From assembly GCF_020483305.1 (NCBI RefSeq), contig NZ_JACWAB010000005.1:81945-145944 (forward strand): DNA of 64,000 nucleotides, in the 5' to 3' direction. A model generated the notes under the pieces. The model was not told the origin of the DNA, made no database searches, and worked only from the letters and a program-made list of their open reading frames with translations. This stretch comes from Arthrobacter sp. UM1. GTDB taxonomy: Bacteria; Actinomycetota; Actinomycetes; Actinomycetales; Micrococcaceae. Below, piece by piece: positions 35,242-43,229 of the stretch. The position numbers and the translations under genes were made by a program. How positions within the stretch are numbered: position 1 is the first letter of the stretch; each line of letters opens with the position of its first letter.

Positions 35242-35859
35242 TCAGGCGAGGGGGCCTTGGCTGTAGTCGGGTTCGCCGAACTTCTGCGTCCAGACGGCCT
35301 CAAGGACGTAGGGAAGCTGGCGGTTGTCTTTCAGGGTGGCCGGGAAGTAGTACGCGTTTTCTCCGATCATCTTGGAGTTTGCGGCCGTGAGCACACGGTT
35401 GAAGGTGCTGCTCTGGCGCTGCACTCGCGCGTAAGCCTCGGGCTTCAGGTTGACGATGGTGAATGAGTTGACCCCGTATCCCCACGAGCGCACACGCTTG
35501 ACCTCCTCCCAGGCGATATCCGCTTCTGCCTGGGCTCCGATCTTCTCGCTGCCAAAGGACAGGCCGCGCTCCATGTCCACGAGGAGGCGGTTCCGGCGGG
35601 CCATCTGAAAGAGAAGCGACGGGATTCCGATGACTCCGAAGAAGAGGACTGCCGCGGCCCCGAAGATGACTACGACCCAGGAAGGGAATCGCATGGTGGG
35701 ATGGGGGTTGAACAGGATCCACAGGCCCAAGGCGGTGAATCCCAGGGTGCCGAGCAGCGAAAGCCACATCCTGGTCATGTTGGTGGGAAAAACGGTCTGA
35801 CCGGTCTGCTGCAGCTCGGTCATGTGTCGGTTCATTGCTTCTTGAGGGGACTGCGTCAC
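35242..35859 (-). CDS. Membrane protein with PH-like domain
   Basis: A 205-residue protein with two adjacent helices (MWLSLLGTLGFTALGLWILF and WVVVIFGAAAVLFFGVIGIPSLLF). A cytosolic region follows that resembles bacterial PH-like or YcxB/STM3941-type domains: NRLLVDMERGLSFGSEKIGAQAEADIAWEEVKRVRSWGYGVNSFTIVNLKPEAY. That pattern of strands, ending in INVxLK-like sequence, is typical of bPH proteins. It begins with GTG behind a well-spaced AAAGGA. Its place between the effector-like genes and the M/D genes suggests an accessory or immunity role. The domain assignment is by pattern only. Confidence 0.6.
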   Translation of the reverse strand: MTQSPQEAMNRHMTELQQTGQTVFPTNMTRMWLSLLGTLGFTALGLWILFNPHPTMRFPSWVVVIFGAAAVLFFGVIGIPSLLFQMARRNRLLVDMERGLSFGSEKIGAQAEADIAWEEVKRVRSWGYGVNSFTIVNLKPEAYARVQRQSSTFNRVLTAANSKMIGENAYYFPATLKDNRQLPYVLEAVWTQKFGEPDYSQGPLA

Positions 35860-35913
35860 GGTGGTCCTTTATTGTTTGCGAAATGGTGAATGCCACGCGG
35901 TGGCGTTGTGAGT

Positions 35914-36576
35914 CTAAGCGGAACCCACAGAGTCGAACAGCCCGGCGAGATCCGCGAATCGGAAGAAGACAGCACTTCCGGAGGCGGGGCAGAAGACGCT
36001 GTTCTCGCCGGATGCGGAGTCACTGGGCTGCTCGAGGAGGTAGCCCGTGCGGACGCCGTCTTCGAGAGCCACAACGCCGGAGAGGGTGGCAATGCTGTCA
36101 GGGTCAGCGGCCAAGGAGAAATAGATCCTCCATACACGTTCCCAACTCCGTGCGTGGAGTGCGTCCCTTATCCCGTCGCGGCTGTGGAAGAGGCTCTGGT
36201 CGAGTCCGCTGCTGAACGGTTCACCGGCATGTGCGACGCCGGCGGCGAGATCGAGTGTGCCGGAGGCGTCTGCGAGCACCATCGGCAGGTGATCCAGGCG
36301 GATGCTTCTCAGTCTGACGTTCCTGTCGTCGGCCTGTGCCACCGTGCCCAGATCCGCGAGGAAGGCGACCGTGGCGCCGTGCACCCAGAACGTGTGGGAG
36401 AGGAGTGTGTCTCCGACGGCGAGATTGATCGTGCCCATGGCGTCAGGCTCCGAGATGGCCGCAAGAGCCGGCCGGAGATCGTCGTCGCGGGTCAGCCCCT
36501 CGGGCCAGGCGGAGCCTGTGAGGAGACGGGCGAACTCTGAATCGGTCAGGGTCAGGGCTCCGTCAGTGAGTTTCAC
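35914..36576 (-). CDS. Unknown protein of the accessory island, possibly EspG-like
   Basis: A 220-residue soluble protein. It opens with LTLTDSEFARLLTGSAWPEGL, continues with a Val/Leu strand-rich half (TINLAVGDTLLSHTFWVHGATVAFLADLG, VRLRSIRLDHLPMVLADASGTLDL) and ends in a second alpha/beta half. The opening and the strand pattern recall EspG-type chaperones, which bind WXG-like or PE/PPE substrates of type VII secretion, but similarity is weak. It starts at GTG 36576, overlapping the upstream gene by four bases. Its position two genes after the WXG/LXG-like protein fits a dedicated chaperone. Confidence in the gene is high, in the function low. Confidence 0.55.
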   Translation of the reverse strand: MKLTDGALTLTDSEFARLLTGSAWPEGLTRDDDLRPALAAISEPDAMGTINLAVGDTLLSHTFWVHGATVAFLADLGTVAQADDRNVRLRSIRLDHLPMVLADASGTLDLAAGVAHAGEPFSSGLDQSLFHSRDGIRDALHARSWERVWRIYFSLAADPDSIATLSGVVALEDGVRTGYLLEQPSDSASGENSVFCPASGSAVFFRFADLAGLFDSVGSA

Positions 36577-37064
36577 TGTTCCTCCTCGCTGCCGAATCCG
36601 TGGAAGCTGTCGAGCTCAGCGATGTATTCCCGCAGTCCGGTCAGTCGGACGGGAGACAGGCTCAGCGTGACTGTGAGGCACCGCTCTGGCGCTTGAGTGA
36701 TCCACTGGATCATCATCACGGCTGCACCGTCCTCGGCGATGTGGTGGGCCGTGAGCCGGAACGCGTTCCCCGGTCGGCTCCCGCGGAGGCTCTGGGGGCA
36801 TCTCTCGATGACGCGGAAGGAGTTGAGCGATTTCCCGAGGATGCGTTCGGCCTCCTCGACCCACGCTGAGAAGGGCCGGTCCAGCTTCGAGACGGTGAAC
36901 GTCAGGTTCGAGCGGAGGGGAGGCGTCGTGGGCCCGGCAAAGGCGCGGACCTCCCCGCCGGGCACGTCGACTGCGGTCCAGTCCTCAGGAACGGGGAGCT
37001 CACCGCCCAGTTCCGAGGGAAACCGCCATCCCGTCGGCGTGCTGTTGTCGTGCCCTGACGTCAT
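36573..37064 (-). CDS. PsbP/Mog1 (DcrB/LpqN)-like protein
   Basis: A 163-residue soluble protein without signal peptide. The pattern WRFPSELGGELPVPEDWTAVD, SNLTFTVSKLDRPFSAWVEEAERILGKSLNSFRVIER, GNAFRLTAHHIAEDGAAVMMIQWITQAPERCLTVTLSLSP is the usual order of the PsbP/Mog1-like fold: an opening beta-hairpin with a P..W motif, a long helix, then an antiparallel sheet. DcrB- and LpqN-type proteins share this fold and often accompany type VII secretion substrates in actinobacteria. It lies 36 bases after the WXG/LXG-like gene and overlaps the next gene, so it belongs to the same operon. The exact role is unknown. Confidence 0.6.
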   Translation of the reverse strand: MTSGHDNSTPTGWRFPSELGGELPVPEDWTAVDVPGGEVRAFAGPTTPPLRSNLTFTVSKLDRPFSAWVEEAERILGKSLNSFRVIERCPQSLRGSRPGNAFRLTAHHIAEDGAAVMMIQWITQAPERCLTVTLSLSPVRLTGLREYIAELDSFHGFGSEEEQ

Positions 37065-37100
37065 GGCGTCTGCCTCCTCGGGCCGCGTCCAGTGCGGGCG

Positions 37101-38648
37101 TCAGGAGAAGACGCTGGCGATGGCATCTTTCGCGTCTCCTGCCTTGTCGCTGATGGCGTCCTTTGCCTTGCCGGCGGTGTCCGCCACCGTGTCCTTGACC
37201 TCGCCCGCTTTGTCCATGGCATGGTCGGCGGCCTGGGAGACGTCATCCTTGACGGCGTTGGCCTTCTCGGTGGCCCATGCGGCGCCCTTGGCGGCCGTCT
37301 GCACTTCCCATTTGCCGAGGTTCTCGAGCTGGTCTCCGGCCCACTTGGTGGCGTGGCCGGCACCGTCCTTGAGCTGATTCCCGACCCACTCGCCAGCAGC
37401 GGATCCTGCGGCACCGCCGATCGCTCCGCCGATGACTCCGCCAGCCACGGCTCCGACGGGGCCGCCGAACGCGCCGATGGTGGCTCCGACCTGTGCACCA
37501 GCGACACCGCCGGCCCAGGCGCCTCCGCCTGTTGCGGCGCCGACGACGCCGGCCCGGCCGACCTTCTCTGCTGTCGACTTTCCGTCTTTGGCCGTGAACT
37601 CGTTGTACATGGCAGTGCCGACGGTCACGGCGGTCCCGGCCACCCCTGTGGCCTTCCCCAGCGTGCTCCACCCGGACTTGGGCAGGAAGTCACCCTTGAA
37701 GGTCGCCTTCTTGAACTTCTCTACGTCGATCGCGCCCCCAGCGGTCTTGGGCAGCTGCTTTTCTGAAAGGGCTTTCTGCAGGTCCTTGACCTGGTTCTTC
37801 TCGAACCCGAACGACTCCCAGTCGACCTTTCCCTGAGCGGCAAAGCGGAGGAAGCCCTCGGTCGCGGGGAGCTTGCCCGTCAACCAAGGATTCTTTGCAA
37901 CTTGCGTCATGTACTTCGACAACGCACCCGCGCCCTGGAGGCCCTTGCCCATCACGTAGGAAGCCCAGTTGACTCCGTCCTTGCCGAACGGAGGCTTGAA
38001 GCCGAAGCGACTGTCCCACATCTTGCCGGCTAGGGAGGAGACCGCTTCTCCGGTCTTCTGAGCCGCTACACCCGCCGGAGTGGCGAGCGCTGCACTCTTC
38101 GCCCCTTCCACAGCGTCCTGCTGGATCCCGCCGTAGTATCCGGCCGAGGCGTCCTTGCTGCGGGGCTCTCCCGTCGGGGAGGGGATCCCGCCGAGGGCCA
38201 CGATCGCCAGCGCGTCGGCATTCTGCTTGTCCGAGGAGAGGGTTGAGGCCTCCTGCTGGAGCTCGGCCCGCTTGGACTCGTTCTTGCCCTTGGAGTCCTT
38301 GTCTCCCTTGGACTCGTCCGAGGCGAGCGTGTCGAGGTCCGTGATGAGGGCCTGCCGGCGCTTGCGCAGGGACTCGTACGTGTCCGCCAGGGTGGAGAGG
38401 GCGCTGTGCGCCATCGTCCCCGCGCTCGAGAGCTCCGAGGCCTCGTTCGCCGGACGGTTGTAGGCGGAGTGGATGGTGGGCCCCACCACGGGATCCACAT
38501 ACTGTCCGCTGAGAGCCTGCCAGCTGGAGTTCGCGCTCGAGGCGGCCTCAGACGTCTGGCCGGCGGCGTTCTGGATGTCCTGGGCGTGGTCCCGGATGGG
38601 CTGCGGATCGTCGATGTCGACGACGCTGATGCCTGCGTGCACGCTCAT
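37101..38648 (-). CDS. WXG/LXG-like effector candidate with glycine-zipper region
   Basis: A 515-residue protein. The N-terminal ~130 residues are alpha-helical, with SSANSSWQALSGQYVDP and a charged coiled segment (TLADTYESLRKRRQALITDLDTLAS), resembling the helical domain of type VII secreted toxins, although the exact W-x-G is replaced by W-Q-A-L-S-G. The middle (~130-350) is mixed. Residues ~362-424 are a Gly/Ala zipper (GVVGAATGGG...GGAIGGAAGSAAG) able to insert in membranes. The last ~90 residues are amphipathic, with repeated (D)KAG(D/E)xKD units. No nuclease, deaminase or protease motif is seen, so a pore-forming or surface role is more likely than an enzyme. It overlaps the EspC-like gene by four bases. 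Confidence 0.65.
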   Translation of the reverse strand: MSVHAGISVVDIDDPQPIRDHAQDIQNAAGQTSEAASSANSSWQALSGQYVDPVVGPTIHSAYNRPANEASELSSAGTMAHSALSTLADTYESLRKRRQALITDLDTLASDESKGDKDSKGKNESKRAELQQEASTLSSDKQNADALAIVALGGIPSPTGEPRSKDASAGYYGGIQQDAVEGAKSAALATPAGVAAQKTGEAVSSLAGKMWDSRFGFKPPFGKDGVNWASYVMGKGLQGAGALSKYMTQVAKNPWLTGKLPATEGFLRFAAQGKVDWESFGFEKNQVKDLQKALSEKQLPKTAGGAIDVEKFKKATFKGDFLPKSGWSTLGKATGVAGTAVTVGTAMYNEFTAKDGKSTAEKVGRAGVVGAATGGGAWAGGVAGAQVGATIGAFGGPVGAVAGGVIGGAIGGAAGSAAGEWVGNQLKDGAGHATKWAGDQLENLGKWEVQTAAKGAAWATEKANAVKDDVSQAADHAMDKAGEVKDTVADTAGKAKDAISDKAGDAKDAIASVFS

Positions 38649-38998
38649 CGCGCGCCACCTCCCGGCATGTCCGGGGTGCAGACCTGGCTTGCGGACGCCT
38701 GCGCGTTCCCTGAGGCCTCGGCGTCGCCCGCCTGGTGCGCGCTGATGGCGGAGCGGGTGCCCTCGGCGTTGTTGTGCCGTGCCGTCGAGACGGACGTGTG
38801 GGTCTTCTTCAGCACTTCCTCGGAGAAGGAGGAGACCGCGGCGGCCACGCCTCCGGCGTGCGGCAGCGCGTCCGAGGCCAGGAGATCGGCCGCGTTCACG
38901 GCGGCCTGCGCCTGGGCCTGCATGGTCTGCCCGTGGCTGTCAGCGGCGGCGACGGTGCCCAAGGCGGCACCGGGCTGCACGTCGAACTTCAACCCCAT
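38645..38998 (-). CDS. EspC-like small type VII secretion target
   Basis: A 117-residue Ala-rich helical protein. It starts GLKFDVQPGAALGTVAAADSHGQ, continues through two long amphipathic helices broken by LPHAGGVAAAVSSFSEEVLK, and near the end has SAHQAGDAEASG. The aromatic-xxx-acid export signal of type VII substrates would be expected at that point; here it reads HQAGD, a degenerate match. Small proteins of this kind usually form a dimer with the following WXG-like protein, whose gene it overlaps by four bases. It is the first gene of the island; an AAGGGAG lies 10 bases before its ATG. No EccC ATPase is present in the window. Confidence 0.65.
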   Translation of the reverse strand: MGLKFDVQPGAALGTVAAADSHGQTMQAQAQAAVNAADLLASDALPHAGGVAAAVSSFSEEVLKKTHTSVSTARHNNAEGTRSAISAHQAGDAEASGNAQASASQVCTPDMPGGGAR

Positions 38999-39257
38999 CT
39001 GAAATCGACTCCCTTGTGTCTGCTGCGCCGCCCCCTGCCGGGTTCTCCGGCCGAAGAAGACACGTGATTCAGGTTGCGCTTTCAAAAGGGAACCTAGCGA
39101 ACTAACGGCCATGGTTCCACTTCGCCCTCGGGACGGGTCTCACGATCCGGGCGGCGACGACGCCCGCGTCCGCCGTCGTCGTCGCCCGAGAACGCGCGGG
39201 AGAGCGGCCCGGGGGAGGGCCGGGGCAGACCGGTCTCGCCTGCCCCGGCCTCCCGTG

Positions 39258-40736
39258 CTACAGCCGCCGCCCCGCCGCGGCGTTCTCCTCCGCGATGGCC
39301 CGCACGCGCTTGCGCACCACGAACCAGCCGATGACGAGGATCGGGATGAGGATGAAGGCGGAGCCGAGGGTGTAGGTGCCCACGGGGTAGTCGAAGGCCA
39401 TGAGCAGCACCACGCCGAAGAGGAACGCGAACGTGAGGATGTTCGTGAACGGCGCGAGCGGCGCCCGGTAGCCGGGCCGCTTGAGCTCGCCCTTCTTGGT
39501 CAGGGACACGAACTTCATGTGCGCGGCCATGATCGCGGCCCAGCCGGCCATGGTGCCGAGCGAGGAGATGTTGAGGACGATGTTGAACGCGTCCTCGGGA
39601 ACGATCGCGTTGAGGCCCACGCCGAGGAACGCCACCATCGCGGTGAGCGCCATGCCGCCGTACGGGACGCCGTGCTTGGTGAGCTTCCGGCAGAACTTCG
39701 GGCCGGAGCCGGCCATGGCCATCGAGTGGACGATGCGGCCCGTGGAGTACAGGCCCGCGTTGAGGGAGGAGAGCGCCGCAGTGATGACCACGAGCTGCAT
39801 GATCGGCGCGATGCCGTCCACGCCGATCGAGCCGAAGAACGTGACGAACGGCGACTCGTCCGCGGAGTACGCCGAGGCCGGCAGGAGCAGGCAGAGCAGC
39901 AGGATGGAGCCCACGTAGAAGAGCGCGATGCGCAGGATGACCGTGTTGATGGCCTTCGGGATGACCTTCTCGGCCTCCTTGGTCTCGCCCGAGGCGGTGC
40001 CCACGAGCTCGATGCCCGCGTAGGCGAACACGACGCCCTGGACCACGATGAGCGCCGGGACCACGCCGCTCGGGAAGAGGCCGCCGTGGTCGGTGATGAG
40101 GTGGAAGCCCGTGGGGCTGCCGGTGGGCGTGCCGAAGACGACGAAGCAGACGCCCACGATGAGGAACGCCACGAGCGCCACGACCTTGATGAGGGCGAAC
40201 CAGAACTCGAGCTCGCCGAACAGCTTCACCGAGACGATGTTCATGGACATCACCGAGACCACGACGATGAGTGCGCTGACCCACTGCGGAATGCTGTCGA
40301 TGAAGTGGCTGTACTGCCCGAACCACTTGATGTAGATGGCGAGCGCCGTGGCGTCCGCGATGGCCGTCACGGCCCAGTTGAGCCAGTAGAGCCAGCCGGA
40401 GACGTAGGCGGTCTTCTCGCCGAAGAACTCGCGCGTGTAGGAGACGAAGGAGCCCGACGACGGCCGGTACACCACGAGCTCGCCGAGCGCCCGCAGGATG
40501 AGGTACCCGAAGAACCCGCACACCGCGTAGACGAGGAAGAGCGAGGGGCCGGCGTTGTGCAGCCCTTCGCCCGCGCCGAGGAAGAGGCCCGTGCCGATGG
40601 CCGAGCCGATGGCGATCATCTGGATCTGGCGCTTGCCGAGGCCCTTCTGGAGGCCCTGGTCCTCGGCCTCGAAGAGGTCGGGCTGGGCGTCCGGGCGGGC
40701 GGGGCCGTCCTGTGGGGGCGAGACGGTGTGGGACAT
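39258..40736 (-). CDS. Amino acid permease, AAT family (AnsP-like)
   Basis: A 492-residue, 12-helix amino acid/H+ symporter. The AAT signature in TM1 is QMIAIGSAIGTGLFLGAGEGLHNAGPSLFLVYAVCGF, followed by RALGELVVYRPSSGSFVSYTREFFG and, in TM6, VVFAYAGIELVGTASGETKEAEKVIPKAIN. This last block and the overall length are closest to L-asparagine permease AnsP, but AroP, GabP and CycA share much of it, so the substrate is probable rather than certain. It is monocistronic, with a gap of about 260 bases on each side holding no gene. Confidence 0.85.
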   Translation of the reverse strand: MSHTVSPPQDGPARPDAQPDLFEAEDQGLQKGLGKRQIQMIAIGSAIGTGLFLGAGEGLHNAGPSLFLVYAVCGFFGYLILRALGELVVYRPSSGSFVSYTREFFGEKTAYVSGWLYWLNWAVTAIADATALAIYIKWFGQYSHFIDSIPQWVSALIVVVSVMSMNIVSVKLFGELEFWFALIKVVALVAFLIVGVCFVVFGTPTGSPTGFHLITDHGGLFPSGVVPALIVVQGVVFAYAGIELVGTASGETKEAEKVIPKAINTVILRIALFYVGSILLLCLLLPASAYSADESPFVTFFGSIGVDGIAPIMQLVVITAALSSLNAGLYSTGRIVHSMAMAGSGPKFCRKLTKHGVPYGGMALTAMVAFLGVGLNAIVPEDAFNIVLNISSLGTMAGWAAIMAAHMKFVSLTKKGELKRPGYRAPLAPFTNILTFAFLFGVVLLMAFDYPVGTYTLGSAFILIPILVIGWFVVRKRVRAIAEENAAAGRRL

Positions 40737-40999
40737 GGGGTTCCTAACGCGGTCAGTGGATCGGCGTGACCTGTCGCGGGGCCGCGACGAGGGGAAAGGT
40801 CAGAGCTGAGACTGTACGTTACGTCACACTCGGCGAAAGTCCCGCATGGGTCCGAGTGTTGAGGTTCCCTTCGGATCGGCGGAGGGGGTGTCGAGGGGCC
40901 TGTGACCGCGGTCTCACGCGGAAGGCGGTGTGTCCGAGATGCCGGACGGAGATGTGCGCGGCGCTCTGGGCTTCGGATCCGGGCGGGGCTTTGGGGCCC

Positions 41000-41860
41000 T
41001 CAGCCGGCGTCCCGGGGCGGACCCGGGAGGGCCTCCGGCTGGCACTGAGGGCACCAGAACACGGCCCGCTCGCCGCCGGTCCCCGGCAGCTCGGCCCGCC
41101 GCACCGCCGCCCCGCAGTACAGGCACGGACGCCCGTCCCTCCCGTACACCCAATACCGCTCAGACCAGGACTCCGGGGTGGTCTTCCGCCGCCGGGCGCG
41201 GTTGGCGACGAGCACGTCCCTCGAGAGCCCGACGACGGCCGCTGCCGCCTCCAGCCTGTCCCGGATGACCTCGAGCGGCGTCCACGGGCTCATCCGGGCG
41301 AGGAAGAGGACCTCGGCCCGCAGCACGTTGCCCAGCCCCGCGATCCGCCGCTGGTCCAGCAGCGCCGCCCCGAGCGAGCCGTCCGAGGCTCCGCCGAGCG
41401 GTGCGGTGAGCAGGTTTGCGGCCCGCGCGGGGTCGAACGTCCGAGTGGTGCTGAGGGGGTCCTCGCCGAGGTGCGCGAGCGCTCGCGGAGCCTCCGCGGC
41501 GGGCAGGAGCCGCAGCTCCCCGAGCGAGGTCCCCACGAGCAGGCGGCGCCGGCCCTCCTGCTCGAGCGTGAGCACGGCCCGCACCCGGTGGGAGCGGAGG
41601 GCGCGGGCGGCGCCGGCGTCGTCGTCGAGCACCTCCCACCGGCCCTCCATGCGCAGGTGGGAGAGGAGCACGGCCGAGCGGGAGCCCGAGGAGAGGGTGA
41701 GGAGGAGGCGCTTGCCCTCGGCGCGGACGGAGTCGAGGCGCGCGCCCTCGAGGCGGGCGGTGGCGAGGGAGGGCCAGCGCAGGTCGCTGCCGGCCACCGT
41801 GGCGCCCTCGAGGGGGCGGAGGGCGGTGGCGAGGCGGAAGAGGGTGTCGCCTTCGGGCAT
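41000..41860 (-). CDS. Fpg/Nei-family DNA glycosylase/AP lyase (Nei2-like)
   Basis: A 286-residue base-excision repair enzyme. The mature N-terminus is PEGDTLFRLATALRPLEG: Pro2 is the Schiff-base nucleophile and Glu3 the catalytic acid, and Asp5 rather than His is typical of the actinobacterial Nei2 group. The H2TH region is seen at GALLDQRRIAGLGNVLRAEVLFLARMSPWTP. The C-terminal zinc finger CLYCG...FWCPQCQ has four Cys ligands. Such enzymes remove oxidised pyrimidines and other lesions from DNA. The gene stands alone between two permease-type genes. Confidence 0.92.
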   Translation of the reverse strand: MPEGDTLFRLATALRPLEGATVAGSDLRWPSLATARLEGARLDSVRAEGKRLLLTLSSGSRSAVLLSHLRMEGRWEVLDDDAGAARALRSHRVRAVLTLEQEGRRRLLVGTSLGELRLLPAAEAPRALAHLGEDPLSTTRTFDPARAANLLTAPLGGASDGSLGAALLDQRRIAGLGNVLRAEVLFLARMSPWTPLEVIRDRLEAAAAVVGLSRDVLVANRARRRKTTPESWSERYWVYGRDGRPCLYCGAAVRRAELPGTGGERAVFWCPQCQPEALPGPPRDAG

Positions 41861-41997
41861 GCTCCGATCCTACGGAGGTGAGGTCGGAGCAGCGGCGGGC
41901 GGTCGACGGCGGACAGTCCGCGGCGGGACTATCGTGGGCGGTGGAAACATCATCCCCTTAAGCAAAAGCGGGCCCATGCCCGGGAAGCGGAGGAGCC

Positions 41998-43014
41998 GTG
42001 TTCGGTGCAGTGCTCTACGGCAAGGACGACGTCCGGTACGAGGAGAGGGAGGACCCGAAGGTCCTCGAGCCCACAGATGCGGTGGTCCGCACGGTGGCCG
42101 CGTGCGTCTGCGGCTCGGACCTCTGGCGCTACCGCGGCATCAACGAGATCGAGGGGCCCACGCCGTTCGGGCACGAGTACGTGGGCGTCGTCGAGGAGGT
42201 CGGCGAGGCGGTGACGGGTGTGAAGCCCGGGCAGTTCGTCGTCGGCGGGTTCACCACCTCGGACAACACGTGCGCGGTCTGCGAGGCCGGCATGTCCAGC
42301 CAGTGCGAGAACAAGACCGGCTATGACGGCTGCCAGGCGGAGAAGATCCGGGTCCAGAACGCGGACGGCACGCTCATCGGCCTGGACCGCGAGCCGGACG
42401 AGGACCTCATCCCCGCGCTGCTCGCCCTCTCCGACGTCATGTGCACCGGCTGGCACGCGGCCGTGAGCGCCGGGGTCAAGGAGGGCTCCACGGTGGCGGT
42501 CATCGGCGACGGCGCGGTGGGGCTCTGCGCCGTGCTCGCGGCGAAGCAGCTCGGGGCGAGCATGATCGTGGCGATGAGCCGCTACCCGGACCGCCAGGCG
42601 GTGGCGCGGCAGTTCGGCGCCACGCACGTGGTCGAGGAGCGGGGCGAGGCCGGCATCGAGGCCGTCCGCGAGCTGACCGGCGGACTCGGCGTGGACTGCG
42701 TCCTCGAGTGCGTCGGCACGCACGAGGCCGTGGAGCAGGGCCTGGAGACGGCCCGGCCGGGCGGGATGGTCGGCTGGGTGGGCGTGCCGCACGTCGGCGA
42801 GATCGACCAGGCGCACATGTTCTGGCGCAACGTGGGCCTCCGCGGCGGCGTGGCCCCGGTCCGGACGTACCTCGAGGACCTGCTGGCCCGCGTGCTGGAC
42901 CGCACCCTGGACCCGGGCCCGGTCTTCGACCTGACGCTCCCGCTCAAGGACGTGGCCGAGGCCTACAAGGCGATGGACGAGCGCCGCGCCATCAAGGTCA
43001 TGCTCCGGCCGTAG
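41998..43014 (+). CDS. Zinc-dependent alcohol dehydrogenase (MDR family)
   Basis: A 338-residue medium-chain dehydrogenase/reductase. The catalytic zinc site is seen at CVCGSDLWRYRG and GHEYVGVVEEVG. The structural zinc lobe is reduced (DNTCAVCEAGMSSQCEN), with fewer Cys than in classical alcohol dehydrogenases. The NAD(P)-binding fold contains VAVIGDGAVGLCAVLAAKQLGA, followed by DCVLECVGTHEAVEQGLETARPGGMVGWVGVP. The start is GTG with an adjacent GGAGGAG two bases away. The substrate is unknown; this subgroup is often induced by stress. Downstream is a convergent palindrome that may end transcription. Confidence 0.88.
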   Translation: MFGAVLYGKDDVRYEEREDPKVLEPTDAVVRTVAACVCGSDLWRYRGINEIEGPTPFGHEYVGVVEEVGEAVTGVKPGQFVVGGFTTSDNTCAVCEAGMSSQCENKTGYDGCQAEKIRVQNADGTLIGLDREPDEDLIPALLALSDVMCTGWHAAVSAGVKEGSTVAVIGDGAVGLCAVLAAKQLGASMIVAMSRYPDRQAVARQFGATHVVEERGEAGIEAVRELTGGLGVDCVLECVGTHEAVEQGLETARPGGMVGWVGVPHVGEIDQAHMFWRNVGLRGGVAPVRTYLEDLLARVLDRTLDPGPVFDLTLPLKDVAEAYKAMDERRAIKVMLRP

Positions 43015-43050
43015 GGGGAAGGGGCTCTTGGGGCCGGGCCGGGACCGTGG

Positions 43051-43212
43051 CCCCCCCTTGAAGCCGCTCGGCCCCCCCTGAAGCCGCTCGGCCCCCTGAA
43101 GTCGCTCGTCTGTTGCGAGTTGGAGGAATGAGAGCCGCTATTCCTCCAACTCGCAACACTTGAGCTGGAAAGAGCTGGAAAGAGCTGGAACGAGCCGGGC
43201 AGAGCTGGAAAG
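43051..43212. repeat. Palindrome flanked by two tandem-repeat arrays (probable bidirectional terminator)
   Basis: Between the convergent dehydrogenase and NCS1 genes, a 19-bp perfect stem (TGTTGCGAGTTGGAGGAAT at 43111-43129 pairing with 43140-43158) encloses a 10-base loop. To its left are three ~20-bp units of the type CCCCCCTGAAGCCGCTCGG (43051-43108). To its right are four or five units of GAGCTGGAAA at 10-base period (43161-43212). The stem itself differs from the TGTGCACCC palindromes, but the arrangement of a palindrome plus repeated flanks is the same. Confidence 0.75.
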
Positions 43213-43229
43213 TGGGGGAGAGAGGGGCG

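Noticed and set aside
32779..39112. Prophage or integrative element
   Set aside because: No integrase, phage structural gene, direct-repeat attachment site or tRNA boundary is visible at the island edges.
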